The notes below the pieces were generated by a model. It saw only the letters and a program-made list of their open reading frames with translations. It had not been told where the DNA came from and did not search any database. From CAZOWM01 sp964583615 (lineage in GTDB: Bacteria; Spirochaetota; B62-G9; DRHN01), in the NCBI GenBank assembly GCA_964583615.1, contig CAZOWM010000005.1, forward strand, positions 39,369 to 103,368: DNA of 64,000 nt. The letters run 5' to 3'. Position 1 is the first letter of the stretch. Each line of letters opens with the position of its first letter. Shown in pieces: positions 25,695 to 35,245 of the stretch. Both the position numbers and the translations under genes were made by a program.

Positions 25695-26633
25695 ATGAAA
25701 CTTTTTTTTGCCACCGATGTCCACGGCTCGGAGATCTGCTGGAAGAAGTTTGTGAATGCAGGTGAGTTTTATGGAGTGGATGTCCTGATACTCGGCGGTG
25801 ACATGACTGGAAAGGCGATTGTTACCATTATCGATCAGGGAAAGGGCAGGTATAAGGTTACTCTGCTGGAGCAGGATAAGTATTTGAATGGAAAAGATGC
25901 GGTTGACGATATGGTAAAGACCATTCAGAACCGCGGGTATTATCCATACGTCACGAATCCGGATGAAATGGACGAAATTCTCAATTCTGAAGAAAAGTCT
26001 GATACGCTCTTTCTTTCCCAAATGGTGAAAACAATGACCCGATGGATGGAATACGCTGAGGAAAAGCTTTCAGGGAAAGGCATACGCTGTTACGTATGCC
26101 CGGGAAACGACGATGTGTTTGAGATCGACGAAGTGATACATCAATCGAAAACAGTCGAACACATCGAGGGAAAACTCATCTTTCTCGATGACTATCATGA
26201 AATGATCAGCACCGGCTGGTCAAATCCCACTCCCTGGCACACACCGCGCGAGGAATCCGAAGAGAAACTCAATGAACGTTTGGAATTAATCATCAGCCAG
26301 ATCAAGGACATACCGAGTTCGGTATTCAATATGCATGCTCCCCCCTATGGCAGCGGACTGGATGAAGCACCGGAGTTCACGAAAGATCTTCGTCCGACGC
26401 ATGCAGGCCGCTCCTTGATTCCGGTCGGGAGCAAGGCAGTGCTTTCCGCAATCGAAAAGTATCAGCCCCTTCTCGGGCTCTTCGGGCATGTTCACGAGGG
26501 GAAGGGAACACGAAAGTATAAAAAAACACTGTGCGTGAACCCGGGGAGCATGTATGAGCAGGGGATTCTGCATGGTGCGGTCATCGAGCTCAAACCCAAG
26601 AAGGTGGGTACTTATATTCTCACAACCGGATGA
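25695..26633 (+). CDS. Calcineurin-like metallophosphoesterase
   Basis: 312 residues. All motifs of the family are present in order: ATDVHGS, LGGDMTG, PGNDD, NMHAPPYGSG and FGHVHEGKG, which bind two metal ions. It could be a cyclic-nucleotide or nucleotide phosphodiesterase; the family is too broad to be precise. The ATG at 25695 follows GAGGG at good spacing; an upstream in-frame start at 25662 lacks one. Confidence 0.88.
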   Translation: MKLFFATDVHGSEICWKKFVNAGEFYGVDVLILGGDMTGKAIVTIIDQGKGRYKVTLLEQDKYLNGKDAVDDMVKTIQNRGYYPYVTNPDEMDEILNSEEKSDTLFLSQMVKTMTRWMEYAEEKLSGKGIRCYVCPGNDDVFEIDEVIHQSKTVEHIEGKLIFLDDYHEMISTGWSNPTPWHTPREESEEKLNERLELIISQIKDIPSSVFNMHAPPYGSGLDEAPEFTKDLRPTHAGRSLIPVGSKAVLSAIEKYQPLLGLFGHVHEGKGTRKYKKTLCVNPGSMYEQGILHGAVIELKPKKVGTYILTTG

Positions 26634-26764
26634 GGGATTTCATTTTCAGGAGAAAGGAGGTGAACCAACGCCGTTTTCATGTGCGTGTACACTAAGCAGG
26701 CACATGATGAAACTGCGCCTTTCGGAAAGGGACACGCAGTAAAGAAGATGAAAGGAGGAAATCA

Positions 26765-27277
26765 ATGAGTGATACCAAGCTTTTTGTACGCAAAGCGAGC
26801 GGACTTGTTCGCGCATGGTCCGTTTTGGACGCTTTTATCTACACAACCTTCTCAATAAACCTCATCACCCTCGGGTTGTTTATCTTTTCCTACTGCTATT
26901 ACTTCGAAGGGAACCTCGGAACAGCAGTGGTCGTGGGAGCAGTGTTCACTATCTTCGAAGTAATAGTGTATGCGAGTCTGATTTCCGCCATGCCTCGTGC
27001 AGGAGGTGATTATGTGTGGCAGAGCAGAATCCTCGGCAGGGCCTGGGGGTTTTGGAAAACAGTCACGGACAATCTCGCCACACTCAAGCAGTACACGGAC
27101 AAGCACTCTCAACTGAAGAAAGAAGACAGTGATATTGTCAAAGCACGGGTGGAGAGGATCCTGGAGAAAATTGAAAACAAACCAAAATCACTCAAGTGGA
27201 AGATGCGCAGTAAGAATGGAACGAAAGTCAAGTGGTATGAAGATGTCGATGACCTCGATGTCGACGAAAGCGCGTAG
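26765..27277 (+). pseudogene. Amino-acid permease (APC family) reduced to its N-terminus and C-terminal tail
   Basis: 170 codons, preceded by a good site (AAAGGAGGAAATCA). Residues 1-95 match the start of APC-superfamily permeases: LFVRKASGLVRAWSVLDAF, two membrane helices, then MPRAGGDYVWQSRILG. Full-length relatives have 12 helices and about 500 residues. Here the sequence jumps at about residue 98 (WGFWKTVTDNL) to a charged, helical tail ending in DDLDVDESA. This looks like a large in-frame internal deletion. A functional two-helix membrane protein cannot be excluded. Confidence 0.65.
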
Positions 27278-27357
27278 GAAAATCCTTTTGTGAAAAAATT
27301 ATTATCGAATACCTTTTTGCGACTCAAAAAATTATTAGATTTTTCAGCTCTTATTGC

Positions 27358-27363
27358 TATAAT
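27358..27363 (+). promoter_or_regulatory. Extended -10 promoter element (TGCTATAAT)
   Basis: TATAAT at 27358-27363 preceded by TG at -14/-15; no good -35 box. Transcription would start near 27370, about 17 nt before the ATG at 27387. Confidence 0.5.
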
Positions 27364-27386
27364 TGTATTTACCACGGGAACTGAAA

Positions 27387-28430
27387 ATGAAACGTTTTTT
27401 TTCCATATCACCGGAGAAACGAACTGAGATATTAAAAAAGTCTCTCTGGATTGCAGCAGTGCTTTTTGCCCTTGTATTTATCGTTCGCATCACTGTGCTT
27501 CGGCCCCCTGAGGAGATCCAGCCCTGGAAACTGTTTCCGGATCAGGCATTTTCCTTTTTTTCCATCCGGCTCGACTCAGAAAGTACCGGTATTTCTGATT
27601 TGAAGAAACAAATCAAGCAGGAAGCCCTGGGTCCGGATACAGGTGTGTTCAAAAAGGCTGTATTCAGGCTCATGTTTTCTTCCGTCATACCTAGGCAGAT
27701 CATCGGAATTGGAACAATGGCCGATGAAACAGGTGAGCCTGAGTTTATTTTCATTGTGAGAATGGGAAGGATCATACGGTTTGTAAAAGCATTCAGCGGT
27801 GTTTTCGATCGAATCATTTTCAACGGTTTACCCTGCGAAGAGGTAAAATATGAACACAGGCTCAGCTATAAAAAATTGCTCGCTGAAAAGAAAGAAATTG
27901 GCCCTTCCGCATACACGATTCTCGGAAACAGCATCATCGCTGCAACGAGTGTACAAGCCCTTGAGTCGTGCATCGAGGATTTTACAGGAGAAAAAAAGGC
28001 TACGCCTGCGTGGGGTGACCTGGGGGCTCTTTTTCTCAAATCCTCAGTGGAAGAAGATGCTTTTTTCTTTGCAGACAATAATTCAGAGGATCTAACGGAT
28101 ATTTTCAGTGCAATCCAGGAAAAATACGCCTTTGCAGCGTTTCCAACTATAGACGCAGTTTCAATGATACTTGGATACGCGAGGCTTCTTCCCGGACAGT
28201 TAAGCGGGACCATCGTGTTCTACTGCAGTGACAATACACATCTCGATGGGGTCAAATCAGACGTGAAATTCATCTACGGAGCACTGAGGCGGAAATTGAA
28301 ACCCTCGGATATAGAACTGAAGGGTGATATTCTGATAGAGGGAAAGACAGTTGTTTTCACCTTTGAAGTTCCGGATTACAAAGGCGCGATCATGAAGAAA
28401 TTCAACAGTGAAGAAGGAGACACAGAATGA
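27387..28430 (+). CDS. Membrane-anchored hypothetical protein, first of a tandem pair
   Basis: 347 residues. A basic N-terminus and one membrane helix (SLWIAAVLFALVFIVRITVL) lead to a large domain expected outside the membrane. It shares layout and several patterns with the next gene: FFADNNSEDL versus LFADNENLK, and a C-terminal DVKFIYGALRRKL versus DAEFLGEAFKRKF followed by a VVFTFE/VVLDFK strand, so the two are paralogues. I do not recognise the family. An in-frame TTG at 27363 overlaps the -10 box and is unlikely. Overlaps the next gene by 4 bp (ATGA). Confidence 0.75.
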   Translation: MKRFFSISPEKRTEILKKSLWIAAVLFALVFIVRITVLRPPEEIQPWKLFPDQAFSFFSIRLDSESTGISDLKKQIKQEALGPDTGVFKKAVFRLMFSSVIPRQIIGIGTMADETGEPEFIFIVRMGRIIRFVKAFSGVFDRIIFNGLPCEEVKYEHRLSYKKLLAEKKEIGPSAYTILGNSIIAATSVQALESCIEDFTGEKKATPAWGDLGALFLKSSVEEDAFFFADNNSEDLTDIFSAIQEKYAFAAFPTIDAVSMILGYARLLPGQLSGTIVFYCSDNTHLDGVKSDVKFIYGALRRKLKPSDIELKGDILIEGKTVVFTFEVPDYKGAIMKKFNSEEGDTE

Positions 28431-29374
28431 GATTGAAATTCGCACTGTTCATATTGGTGGTGATGTTTTTCGTTTACACGGGAACGCGGGCTTCGGAGAC
28501 GCAGCAACTCATTCCAAACAGCAGTATCGCGCATGTCACCATATCCGAGGTGCAGAAGGACTCAGGACTGAACTGGCTGCTCGATTCCTGGATACACAGC
28601 CCAAGAAAAAGCCCTCTGCGGCGTTTTTTCAGCTCCAATGCTCCTGGAGAAATGTCCATTGCTGTGTTTCCCCAGGAAGACGCATCATCACTTAATCTAT
28701 TTCTGGCAGTCGAACTATCCGGCAAAAAGAAGATCGGCAACGCGATGCTCGACGAGATTATACTGCCTGACACCGACACGAAGGTGAACAGCATAACGTA
28801 CAAAAATCACATTGTGCGATTTGTCCCTGTTGAAGAAACAGGAGAGGAATTTTCCGCATACACTGTGTGGGACGACAAGGTGCTCGTCGGAACGAACATT
28901 GATGTGTTGAAATATGCGGTGGATGGCCCCTCAGTAACGCAGAGCGCAGGATACAAAAAGGTGAAGTCCCTTATTTCTAAAGATACAGACGGTTTTCTCT
29001 TCGCGGACAACGAAAATCTCAAGTTCGTGCAGTTCCTGCACCCCCTCGAGGACAAATGGAAGATGTCACTTCTTCTCTCTGCAGAATACCTCGAATGGAT
29101 GGGAGCTTCTTTCGATGTTGTCGATTCAACAAGAGTAAACGGTCAATTTGTGTTTCAGGGAAAAGACACTTCACACATCGATGATATTCAGGATGACGCG
29201 GAGTTTCTCGGTGAAGCATTCAAGAGAAAGTTCATGGCAGAAAAGATCGATTACACGAGCAGTGTTGAAGTGAACGGCGCAACTGTGGTCCTTGATTTCA
29301 AGATAGCGGGTCTCAAGTCTCTCTGGGAACAGCTCTTCGAACAGGGTGTGCTGTCCGTGATTCGACCAGAATAG
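28427..29374 (+). CDS. Exported hypothetical protein, second of a tandem pair
   Basis: 315 residues with a signal peptide (MRLKFALFILVVMFFVYTG, cleavage near TRA-SE). AAGGAGA lies 6 nt before the ATG, inside the upstream gene. The domain parallels the upstream paralogue: a VTISEVQ start, a VGTNIDVLKYAVDG segment, then FLFADNENLK. The repeated subunit recalls exported proteins with periplasmic DUF3352-like regions, but this is not a firm match. Probably acts together with its paralogue at the cell surface. Confidence 0.75.
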   Translation: MRLKFALFILVVMFFVYTGTRASETQQLIPNSSIAHVTISEVQKDSGLNWLLDSWIHSPRKSPLRRFFSSNAPGEMSIAVFPQEDASSLNLFLAVELSGKKKIGNAMLDEIILPDTDTKVNSITYKNHIVRFVPVEETGEEFSAYTVWDDKVLVGTNIDVLKYAVDGPSVTQSAGYKKVKSLISKDTDGFLFADNENLKFVQFLHPLEDKWKMSLLLSAEYLEWMGASFDVVDSTRVNGQFVFQGKDTSHIDDIQDDAEFLGEAFKRKFMAEKIDYTSSVEVNGATVVLDFKIAGLKSLWEQLFEQGVLSVIRPE

Positions 29375-29544
29375 CGCTCGGAAAAGAAAAATGAGATGGT
29401 AATGAAAAAAGCCTGTTAAAACAAGCCTCAAGATAGGGTGGGGATCATGTCTCTCGGTGAGGCAGGCTATGAACCTGCACTGAGCTGATTTGTAGGGGAG
29501 AGAAGGCCTGATGTAATTGTTGTTGGTGACATTCCGCTGAACTC
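29375..29544. other. Convergent intergenic region
   Basis: 170 bp between two converging genes. It contains a clean hairpin (GCAGG-CTATGAA-CCTGC) inside a GC-rich stretch, without a U-run. I do not recognise it as a known RNA. Confidence 0.35.
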
Positions 29545-30339
29545 TCAGGGGACGAGCGCAGTGTAGTGGTCTTCCACCTCGGTTGTTTCGAGCACTCTGT
29601 TGTAGAGCATGACATTATCGATTATTCCTTCGAATCGGTACCTCTCCGGGTCGCGGGGAGGCACCTGGGATCCGATCATGAGACCGCCGTCGGAGCTTCG
29701 TGCAGGTGCAAAATCGCCGGGAAGCTCGGACTTCCAGCCGTTCTGATAGATTTTCCTGTTTGTGACAAGTGAGCCGTCGACATACAGGTATACATCATTC
29801 AGATCCCATGCTGTCACGATATGGTGCCACTGGTTTTCGGAAAGCGTTCCTTCATTTGATATCACATAGGTCGGTGTTCCCGCTTCGTTTGTCAGAATAA
29901 ACGCAACTTCTCCAGGCTGATTGTACTGCAAACTGTACGATTCGTCTGAATAGTCGTCCATAACTCCCTTGTGCACAATACCGGCGGCTGTAATATTCGT
30001 GTAGGGGTACACCCATACTTCCACAGTGCCATGATCAGTGAGGTCAAGTGTATCCGAGTCCGGGAGCAGAATATACTCTCCCTCAGTATCGAACTCCATT
30101 CCCATACCATCAACACCGGGCACCCACTGGGTTTCCCCGTAAATGTCTGCAGGGCTGTCCTCGTCCAGGTTTTCATTAAGAGTGAGACCTGCGACGATCC
30201 CCTGCTCCTCGTCCATGAAAACTCCTCTGTCCTCATCTTCCGGATTACTGCCGGAGAGCTGTACATTTACTGAATTGGTGCATGAAATGGAAAATCCTGT
30301 AAGAAATATTATGGCGATGATGAGAAATAATCTTTTCAT
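29545..30339 (-). CDS. LamG/concanavalin-like lipoprotein
   Basis: 264 residues. The signal peptide ends in SIS-C with Cys at about residue 20, so it is probably a lipoprotein. Residues 60-260 form a LamG-type jelly roll: GMGMEFDTEGEYILLPDS, GTVEVWVYPYT, NQWHHIVTAWD, VYLYVDGSLV and IDNVMLYNRVL. Such domains bind glycans or proteins at the surface. GAGGTGG precedes the ATG. It is divergent from a disrupted lipoprotein gene at 30430. Confidence 0.85.
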   Translation of the reverse strand: MKRLFLIIAIIFLTGFSISCTNSVNVQLSGSNPEDEDRGVFMDEEQGIVAGLTLNENLDEDSPADIYGETQWVPGVDGMGMEFDTEGEYILLPDSDTLDLTDHGTVEVWVYPYTNITAAGIVHKGVMDDYSDESYSLQYNQPGEVAFILTNEAGTPTYVISNEGTLSENQWHHIVTAWDLNDVYLYVDGSLVTNRKIYQNGWKSELPGDFAPARSSDGGLMIGSQVPPRDPERYRFEGIIDNVMLYNRVLETTEVEDHYTALVP

Positions 30340-30429
30340 TCAGCCACCTCATAGAAAAAGATAACACTTTATGGATATATTTCATGAGAGTGTCATAAAA
30401 AAAGTACAAAAATTTAAAACAAAATTTAC

Positions 30430-32482
30430 TTGCATTATTTCAAAATCAATGCTATAAGTGTGATAATTTTTATACATAAAATATTTCAATGTAATAAATG
30501 CCATTACAAAAAAAGGGGGAGGGGTATAAAAAAAAAGACTTTTCTCTTTCCAACCGTACTGGTGCTTCTCTTTCTCGGTTCATGTTCCTTGCAGAAAGAT
30601 GTTTCCCTACAGCAGAAAGAAATAGATGAAGCTGCACTTCAGGCTGAGGAAAAATCGGAGGAGGTTGCTGACCTGCTTTCAGGTACGGCAGCACGGCCTG
30701 GAGACAGCATCAGCGAGCAGAACATGATCGACCAGGCGATTGCAGAGTCAGACAAAAAAGAGGAAGATGCGCAGGAGCTTCTTGCAGATTCGCAGACAGG
30801 CGGTCTGGCGGATTACATCGTCGGAATTGACAGGGACGAAGCGATGAAGTGCTCTCCGGGTGAAATTTCCTGGGGGATCCTTGAAAAGGCAAAGCCGGAT
30901 GAAAAGTTCTACTGTCCATGCTATTTCGAAAATATTTTCAATCCTGCATATCCTGCAAAACCAGAAACCTCCTGGTGGAATGACTACACAGCTAATGGAT
31001 ATATCAAGAAGACCAATGAAGCGTATGTGTGGGGCCTGACGAAATGCGGAAGAAACCTGTTTTTCGGCACCGCTCCCAATGTGCACTGTCTCGTGCTCCA
31101 GGGGTACCTCGGATACACCGATATGTTCTTCAACGAATCATTCGTGTGTGAAGGAAACTGCGGGGATTTATTTACACGCGACTGGAGACCGCCGTCTCTG
31201 TACATGTAAACGTATATCCCGGATAGCTGCGCCACAAGAGATGCGGGCACGAAGTGTCACATCACGGACCAGCTTCTCAACCTTACAGAGCTCGTTCCAA
31301 AAGATATGCTTTTATCTACAGGTGGTATACGGTCTGCGTGGAACCACGACGGGGCGGCATATCTTGCCGGACCAGCGATAAACCCACAAAATCCTGAAGA
31401 CTCCTGCGGGATCAACATATTTGCATTTGAGGCGTGCTCCGGCAAGTATCTCGGTGGAACAACTCTTGAAAAATACAACAACGTGCGAAAAGCGATCGAT
31501 GTGAACGGAAATGTGTACGTCGGCGTGGGAGGAGACGGCGGAGGAGCGGTCCTCAAGTGGACAGGCGGTCTTGCCTACAAGTGTGTGGTCGATGAGGTGC
31601 ACCTCTTCGAGTTTGAGGAAGTGGGCAAGCAGATGGACGGCCTGGTGGCCGAGCTCTGCTTTCACCAGGGGAGAATATACGTGACAACATGGCCGAAGCT
31701 AAATCTGGTAGACCCCGCGAAAAGCATGGAGGCGGGGGTGTGGATGTCTCCAGAGCTCGATCCCTGTCTCGGTCTTGAAGCTGAAGACGCCCAGCCACAC
31801 AAATGGGAAAAGGTCTGGTCGGTCCTCGATTATGAACCTGACAGGGTGACCGCACTTTCATACGGCGGAGGGGCAATCGAGAACTACGGCGGGTATGTGT
31901 ACTGGGGTACCATGCACGTACCGCTCATGGCAGCGCTCACCCATTTTCAAATATTCGGCGAACTGGAAAACCCCCTGGAACTGGCGGCAACACTCCTCGG
32001 GACCTGGCGAGCGATTTCTTCCTGTATATGATCCGGGAAAGGGGTGGCGGCTGTGGCCGAACAAAATGGCGGTCCTCGGACAAAAACCAGAGTTCGGACA
32101 TTCAGGCTTCGGAAACCTTTTCAACAACTATTGCTGGACCATGGCGGTGTACAACAATAAGCTTTGGGTGGGAACCATGGACTGGAGCTATCTCCTCTTC
32201 GGGACGCTCGATAGCGGTGTTCCCCACGAAATGAGCTTTGCAGGGTACGATTTTTCGATACTGGAGAAGATCGGGATTCAGTTTCCGGAGTTCGGTGCGG
32301 ATCTCTACAGTTTCGAAGGAAGTTGTTCGCCTGCAAAGGCGGTCAGCAAGAACGGAATGAACAACCCGATGAACTACGGTCTGAGGACCATGGTCTCGGA
32401 CGACGCACTGTACATCGGCACTGCAAACCCGATGAACCTGCACCCTGACGGGGGCTGGGAGCTCATCAGGCTTCCAAAATGA
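30430..32482 (+). pseudogene. Large Cys-rich lipoprotein gene with three lesions
   Basis: Three reading-frame pieces line up as one ~650-residue protein. (1) A lipoprotein signal (LFPTVLVLLFLGSCS) follows a GGGGGAGGGG site, but the expected start codon is ATA near 30527; the nearest upstream in-frame start, at 30430, adds ~33 unlikely residues. (2) A TAA at 31207 interrupts an otherwise open frame: SLYM, stop, then TYIPDSCATRD in the same frame to 32031. (3) Near 31985-32020 the coding shifts +1 and continues (FLPVYDPGKGWRLWPNK) to 32482. The protein has many Cys and WVGT/YWGT repeats like a propeller. Most likely a decayed gene; no family identified. Confidence 0.65.
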
Positions 32483-32540
32483 CGGATGGTTTCGCTGCAG
32501 CACAGCAGACTCAGTATTGATTCGTATTGAAGTGAAAGCA

Positions 32541-33059
32541 TCAATCGGGGAGGAGGAGAATTGTCAAAATCGAGCGCACCTCTTCATATATTTTTTCTCT
32601 GGTGCGCTCGTCGATGATGAAAAGAAGCGAATCTCTTTGCATGGCGAGAGATGTGAGAAAAGGGTTTTCCTCATCCTTGATTGTCGCGAGCACAGGCGTA
32701 GTGCTGCAGAATGCGCTGTAAACCGACTCAATGAAACAAGGGCAGTCAAGCTCGAAGCGGCCGAGCTCATCCATGATTATCAATGAGCCGTGTTCCATGG
32801 CTCTCCTGAGAGCTTCCGCGCCTGTTTTTTCAAATGCGTGCTTTCTGATGCATCCGTCATTCACATCGAAGACGACTTCGGCGGGCTTTTCATCGATTAT
32901 GCTGAAGTTGTCCCACTGCTGTATCGTAACAACTCCACTCTCATGTTTCTTCGTAAAAAAACCTGCAATACGTACACGGTTTTCAAACTCTGAAATTATC
33001 CTGTGCACAAGATAGGTTTTCCCGCTGCTCCTTCCGCCTCTGATCAGGATATTTTTCAC
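32541..33059 (-). CDS. P-loop NTPase, THEP1-like
   Basis: 172 residues. Walker A is GGRSSGKT (8-15) and Walker B is LIIMDELGRFEL (about 93-104), the arrangement of THEP1-type nucleoside triphosphatases. These are found next to molybdenum/tungsten or other cofactor genes in some anaerobes; here the neighbouring divergent operon carries MocA and XdhC homologues. The start is a GTG at 33059 without an obvious ribosome-binding site. Confidence 0.8.
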   Translation of the reverse strand: MKNILIRGGRSSGKTYLVHRIISEFENRVRIAGFFTKKHESGVVTIQQWDNFSIIDEKPAEVVFDVNDGCIRKHAFEKTGAEALRRAMEHGSLIIMDELGRFELDCPCFIESVYSAFCSTTPVLATIKDEENPFLTSLAMQRDSLLFIIDERTREKIYEEVRSILTILLLPD

Positions 33060-33161
33060 TGCAGTTTTCGCATTTCTTTTTTTTCAATTCATCACTATAA
33101 TTGATCTATCGACAAAAAGTGTTCAAGTCTTTGCTGAATGTGAATAAAGACCGTGATTCGG

Positions 33162-34217
33162 ATGAAGTGCTTTCTCATGATCCTTGTTTTACTTTTCTCT
33201 CCTGCTGTGTGCTCCGCGTCTTCGTTTGCAGTCACTGATGTGCTCGGGAGAACCGTGTGTTTTGAGCATACACCGACCAGAATCGTGTGTGCGGGGAGGG
33301 GTATGCTCCTCGTTGCAGATTCTCTCTTCCTTTTTCCAGAGGCATCTACTCGTATCGTGGCGATGGGAAGAGTGGGGCAGGGGAGAAAAAATTTTCTTCT
33401 TACGATAGACCCTCTGTACGAAAAAAAAGCGGTACTCGCTCATGAAGTGGGGCCTGAGGAGATTGCCGCTGCGCGACCGGATGCGGTCATACTCAAGAGC
33501 TATCTCGCCTCAGGATTGGGACGCACCCTGGAATCGCTCGGAATACAGGTAGTATACGTTTCCTTCGAAACTCCACAGCAGTACGAGCAGGACATAAACA
33601 CTATTGGAGCACTTTTTCAGAACGAGGAGCGCGCGCAGCACATTTCAGAGTTTTTCAGAAGCCGTGTTGAACAGGTGAAAAACGCACTTTCCGGTCTCAG
33701 CGCGACGGAGAAACCGGAGGTTTTGCTTCTTTCCGCATGCGGGAGTGACTGCTGCAGTGCCTTCAATGTCCCTTCACCGTCATGGATGCAAACCGCATTG
33801 ATCGAGATTGCAGGCGGCTTACCTGTGTGGAAAAATACGAGGTCAGGAAGCGGGTGGACAAAAATCAGCTTCGAACAGATTGCTGCGTGGGATCCCGAGT
33901 ATATTTTTATCACCGCCTATTTTCAAAATGCGAGTGAAGTGGTTGCAAAACTTCGCCGGCAGAAAAAATGGTCATGTCTCAGCGCGGTGCAGAACGAACG
34001 CATCTACGCGTTTCCTGGTGATTTTCTCAGCTGGGATCAGCCGGACCCGCGCTGGATTCTTGGTCTGACCTGGTGTGCCAAAAAGATGCACCCTGCGCGT
34101 TTTTGCGATATTAACATGATGGGGGAGGTGAGAAATTTTTACAGGATTCTTTACGGAATCGAGGAATCCGCGTTACGCACTCAGGTTCTTCCCCTTGTGC
34201 ACGGAGATGTCTTCTGA
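33162..34217 (+). CDS. Periplasmic binding protein of a FecBCD/BtuF-type ABC transporter
   Basis: 351 residues with a signal peptide ending near CSA-SSF. The mature protein begins VTDVLGRTV and has PTRIVC, PDAVILKSYLAS and an EIAGG-x-PVWKNT hinge, as in class III binding proteins for siderophores, cobalamin, haem or oxyanions. The MocA/XdhC genes downstream suggest molybdate or tungstate, but this is inference. The ATG at 33162 or an in-frame GTG at 33153 may be the start; neither has a strong ribosome-binding site. Confidence 0.88.
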   Translation: MKCFLMILVLLFSPAVCSASSFAVTDVLGRTVCFEHTPTRIVCAGRGMLLVADSLFLFPEASTRIVAMGRVGQGRKNFLLTIDPLYEKKAVLAHEVGPEEIAAARPDAVILKSYLASGLGRTLESLGIQVVYVSFETPQQYEQDINTIGALFQNEERAQHISEFFRSRVEQVKNALSGLSATEKPEVLLLSACGSDCCSAFNVPSPSWMQTALIEIAGGLPVWKNTRSGSGWTKISFEQIAAWDPEYIFITAYFQNASEVVAKLRRQKKWSCLSAVQNERIYAFPGDFLSWDQPDPRWILGLTWCAKKMHPARFCDINMMGEVRNFYRILYGIEESALRTQVLPLVHGDVF

Positions 34218-34255
34218 GACCAGAGAACAGCTCATTTAAATCGATACACAGATTA

Positions 34256-35245
34256 GTGAAAAGGAAATCGGGTGTCACAACCGGGATTGCAGGTCTGCTT
34301 CTGCTGGGAATGTTCCTATCCGCTCTTGTCGGAAGATATCCAAGGCCGGGTATTCATTTTTCTCTGTTCTCGGGGAACGATGAGCTTGCACGGGTTCTCC
34401 TCTGGAATGTGAGAGTACCGCGGCTGTGTACTGCCGTTGTGCTCGGTACTGTGCTTGGAGCATCGGGTATGGTCTTTCAGATGATATTTGCAAACCCCCT
34501 CGTCGAGCCCGGATTTCTTGGAGTTTCTCAGGGGGCTGCTTTTGGGGCGGGCCTTGCAATCGTATTGTTTGGGAACAGGGTGTGGATTACGCAGGGGGCT
34601 GCTGCGGCTTTTGCAACAACCGGATTGTTTCTTTCCTATATACTCGCAAGAAAAATTCGGTTCGGCGGGTGGATACTGCGTCTCATTCTCGCGGGTATAT
34701 CGGTATCTGCGATGTTTACCGCTGGCCTCGGATTTCTAAAGTATATTGCGGACCCTCTGGATCAGCTGCCAGAGATCACCTACTGGCTTCTCGGCGGTCT
34801 GTGGAGTATCAGCTGGCTCAGACTCCTCGTGATTCTCCCGGTGGTTATGCCCGGTCTGGGGCTCATGGCCGGTTTTCGCTGGCGGCTGAACCTTCTCTCT
34901 TTAAGCGAGGAAACAGCCTTTTCTATGGGAGCTGCTCCGTCAAGGGAACGCACACTGCTTCTTGGAGCAGCAGTGGTATCCACGGCTGCGGTCATATCGG
35001 TGAGCGGAATCGTTGCGTGGGTAGGCCTTATCGTCCCTCACATTTCCAGAAGGATCTTCGGAGCGGACACACGGTTTTCCCTTCCTGGAGCGATGCTCAT
35101 CGGGGGGGTGTTCACGCTTATCTGTGACGATGTTGCACGGTCCGTTCTTGCGGGAGAGATACCACTCGGTATCCTTTCCTCACTTTTCGGTGCTGCGTCG
35201 TTTTTGCTCCTGATGGTTTCGAAAACCAGGGAGCTGAGAAAATGA
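34256..35245 (+). CDS. FecCD-family ABC transporter permease
   Basis: 329 residues from a GTG, with about ten membrane helices. RVPRLCTAVVLGTVLGASGMVFQ and NPLVEPGFLGVSQGAAFGA are signatures of BtuC/FecD-type permeases, and GLIVPHISRRIFGAD is the cytoplasmic coupling loop. Starts 38 bp after the binding-protein gene and overlaps the ATPase gene by 4 bp. Confidence 0.94.
   Translation: MKRKSGVTTGIAGLLLLGMFLSALVGRYPRPGIHFSLFSGNDELARVLLWNVRVPRLCTAVVLGTVLGASGMVFQMIFANPLVEPGFLGVSQGAAFGAGLAIVLFGNRVWITQGAAAAFATTGLFLSYILARKIRFGGWILRLILAGISVSAMFTAGLGFLKYIADPLDQLPEITYWLLGGLWSISWLRLLVILPVVMPGLGLMAGFRWRLNLLSLSEETAFSMGAAPSRERTLLLGAAVVSTAAVISVSGIVAWVGLIVPHISRRIFGADTRFSLPGAMLIGGVFTLICDDVARSVLAGEIPLGILSSLFGAASFLLLMVSKTRELRK

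Noticed and set aside
26679..26768. 29-codon frame overlapping the start of the permease remnant, near an AAAGGAGGTGA
   Set aside because: The ribosome-binding-like sequence is about 20 nt from its ATG and the product shows no feature; too weak to list as a gene.
29440..29530. Possible riboswitch in the convergent intergenic region (GGTGAGGC and GCAGG/CCTGC hairpin)
   Set aside because: The GGTGAGGC recalls the M-box start, but no further M-box elements follow and neither flanking gene starts downstream of it.
32000..32040. Programmed frameshifting in the lipoprotein gene
   Set aside because: No slippery heptamer or downstream pseudoknot is visible, and two other lesions are present, so decay is simpler.
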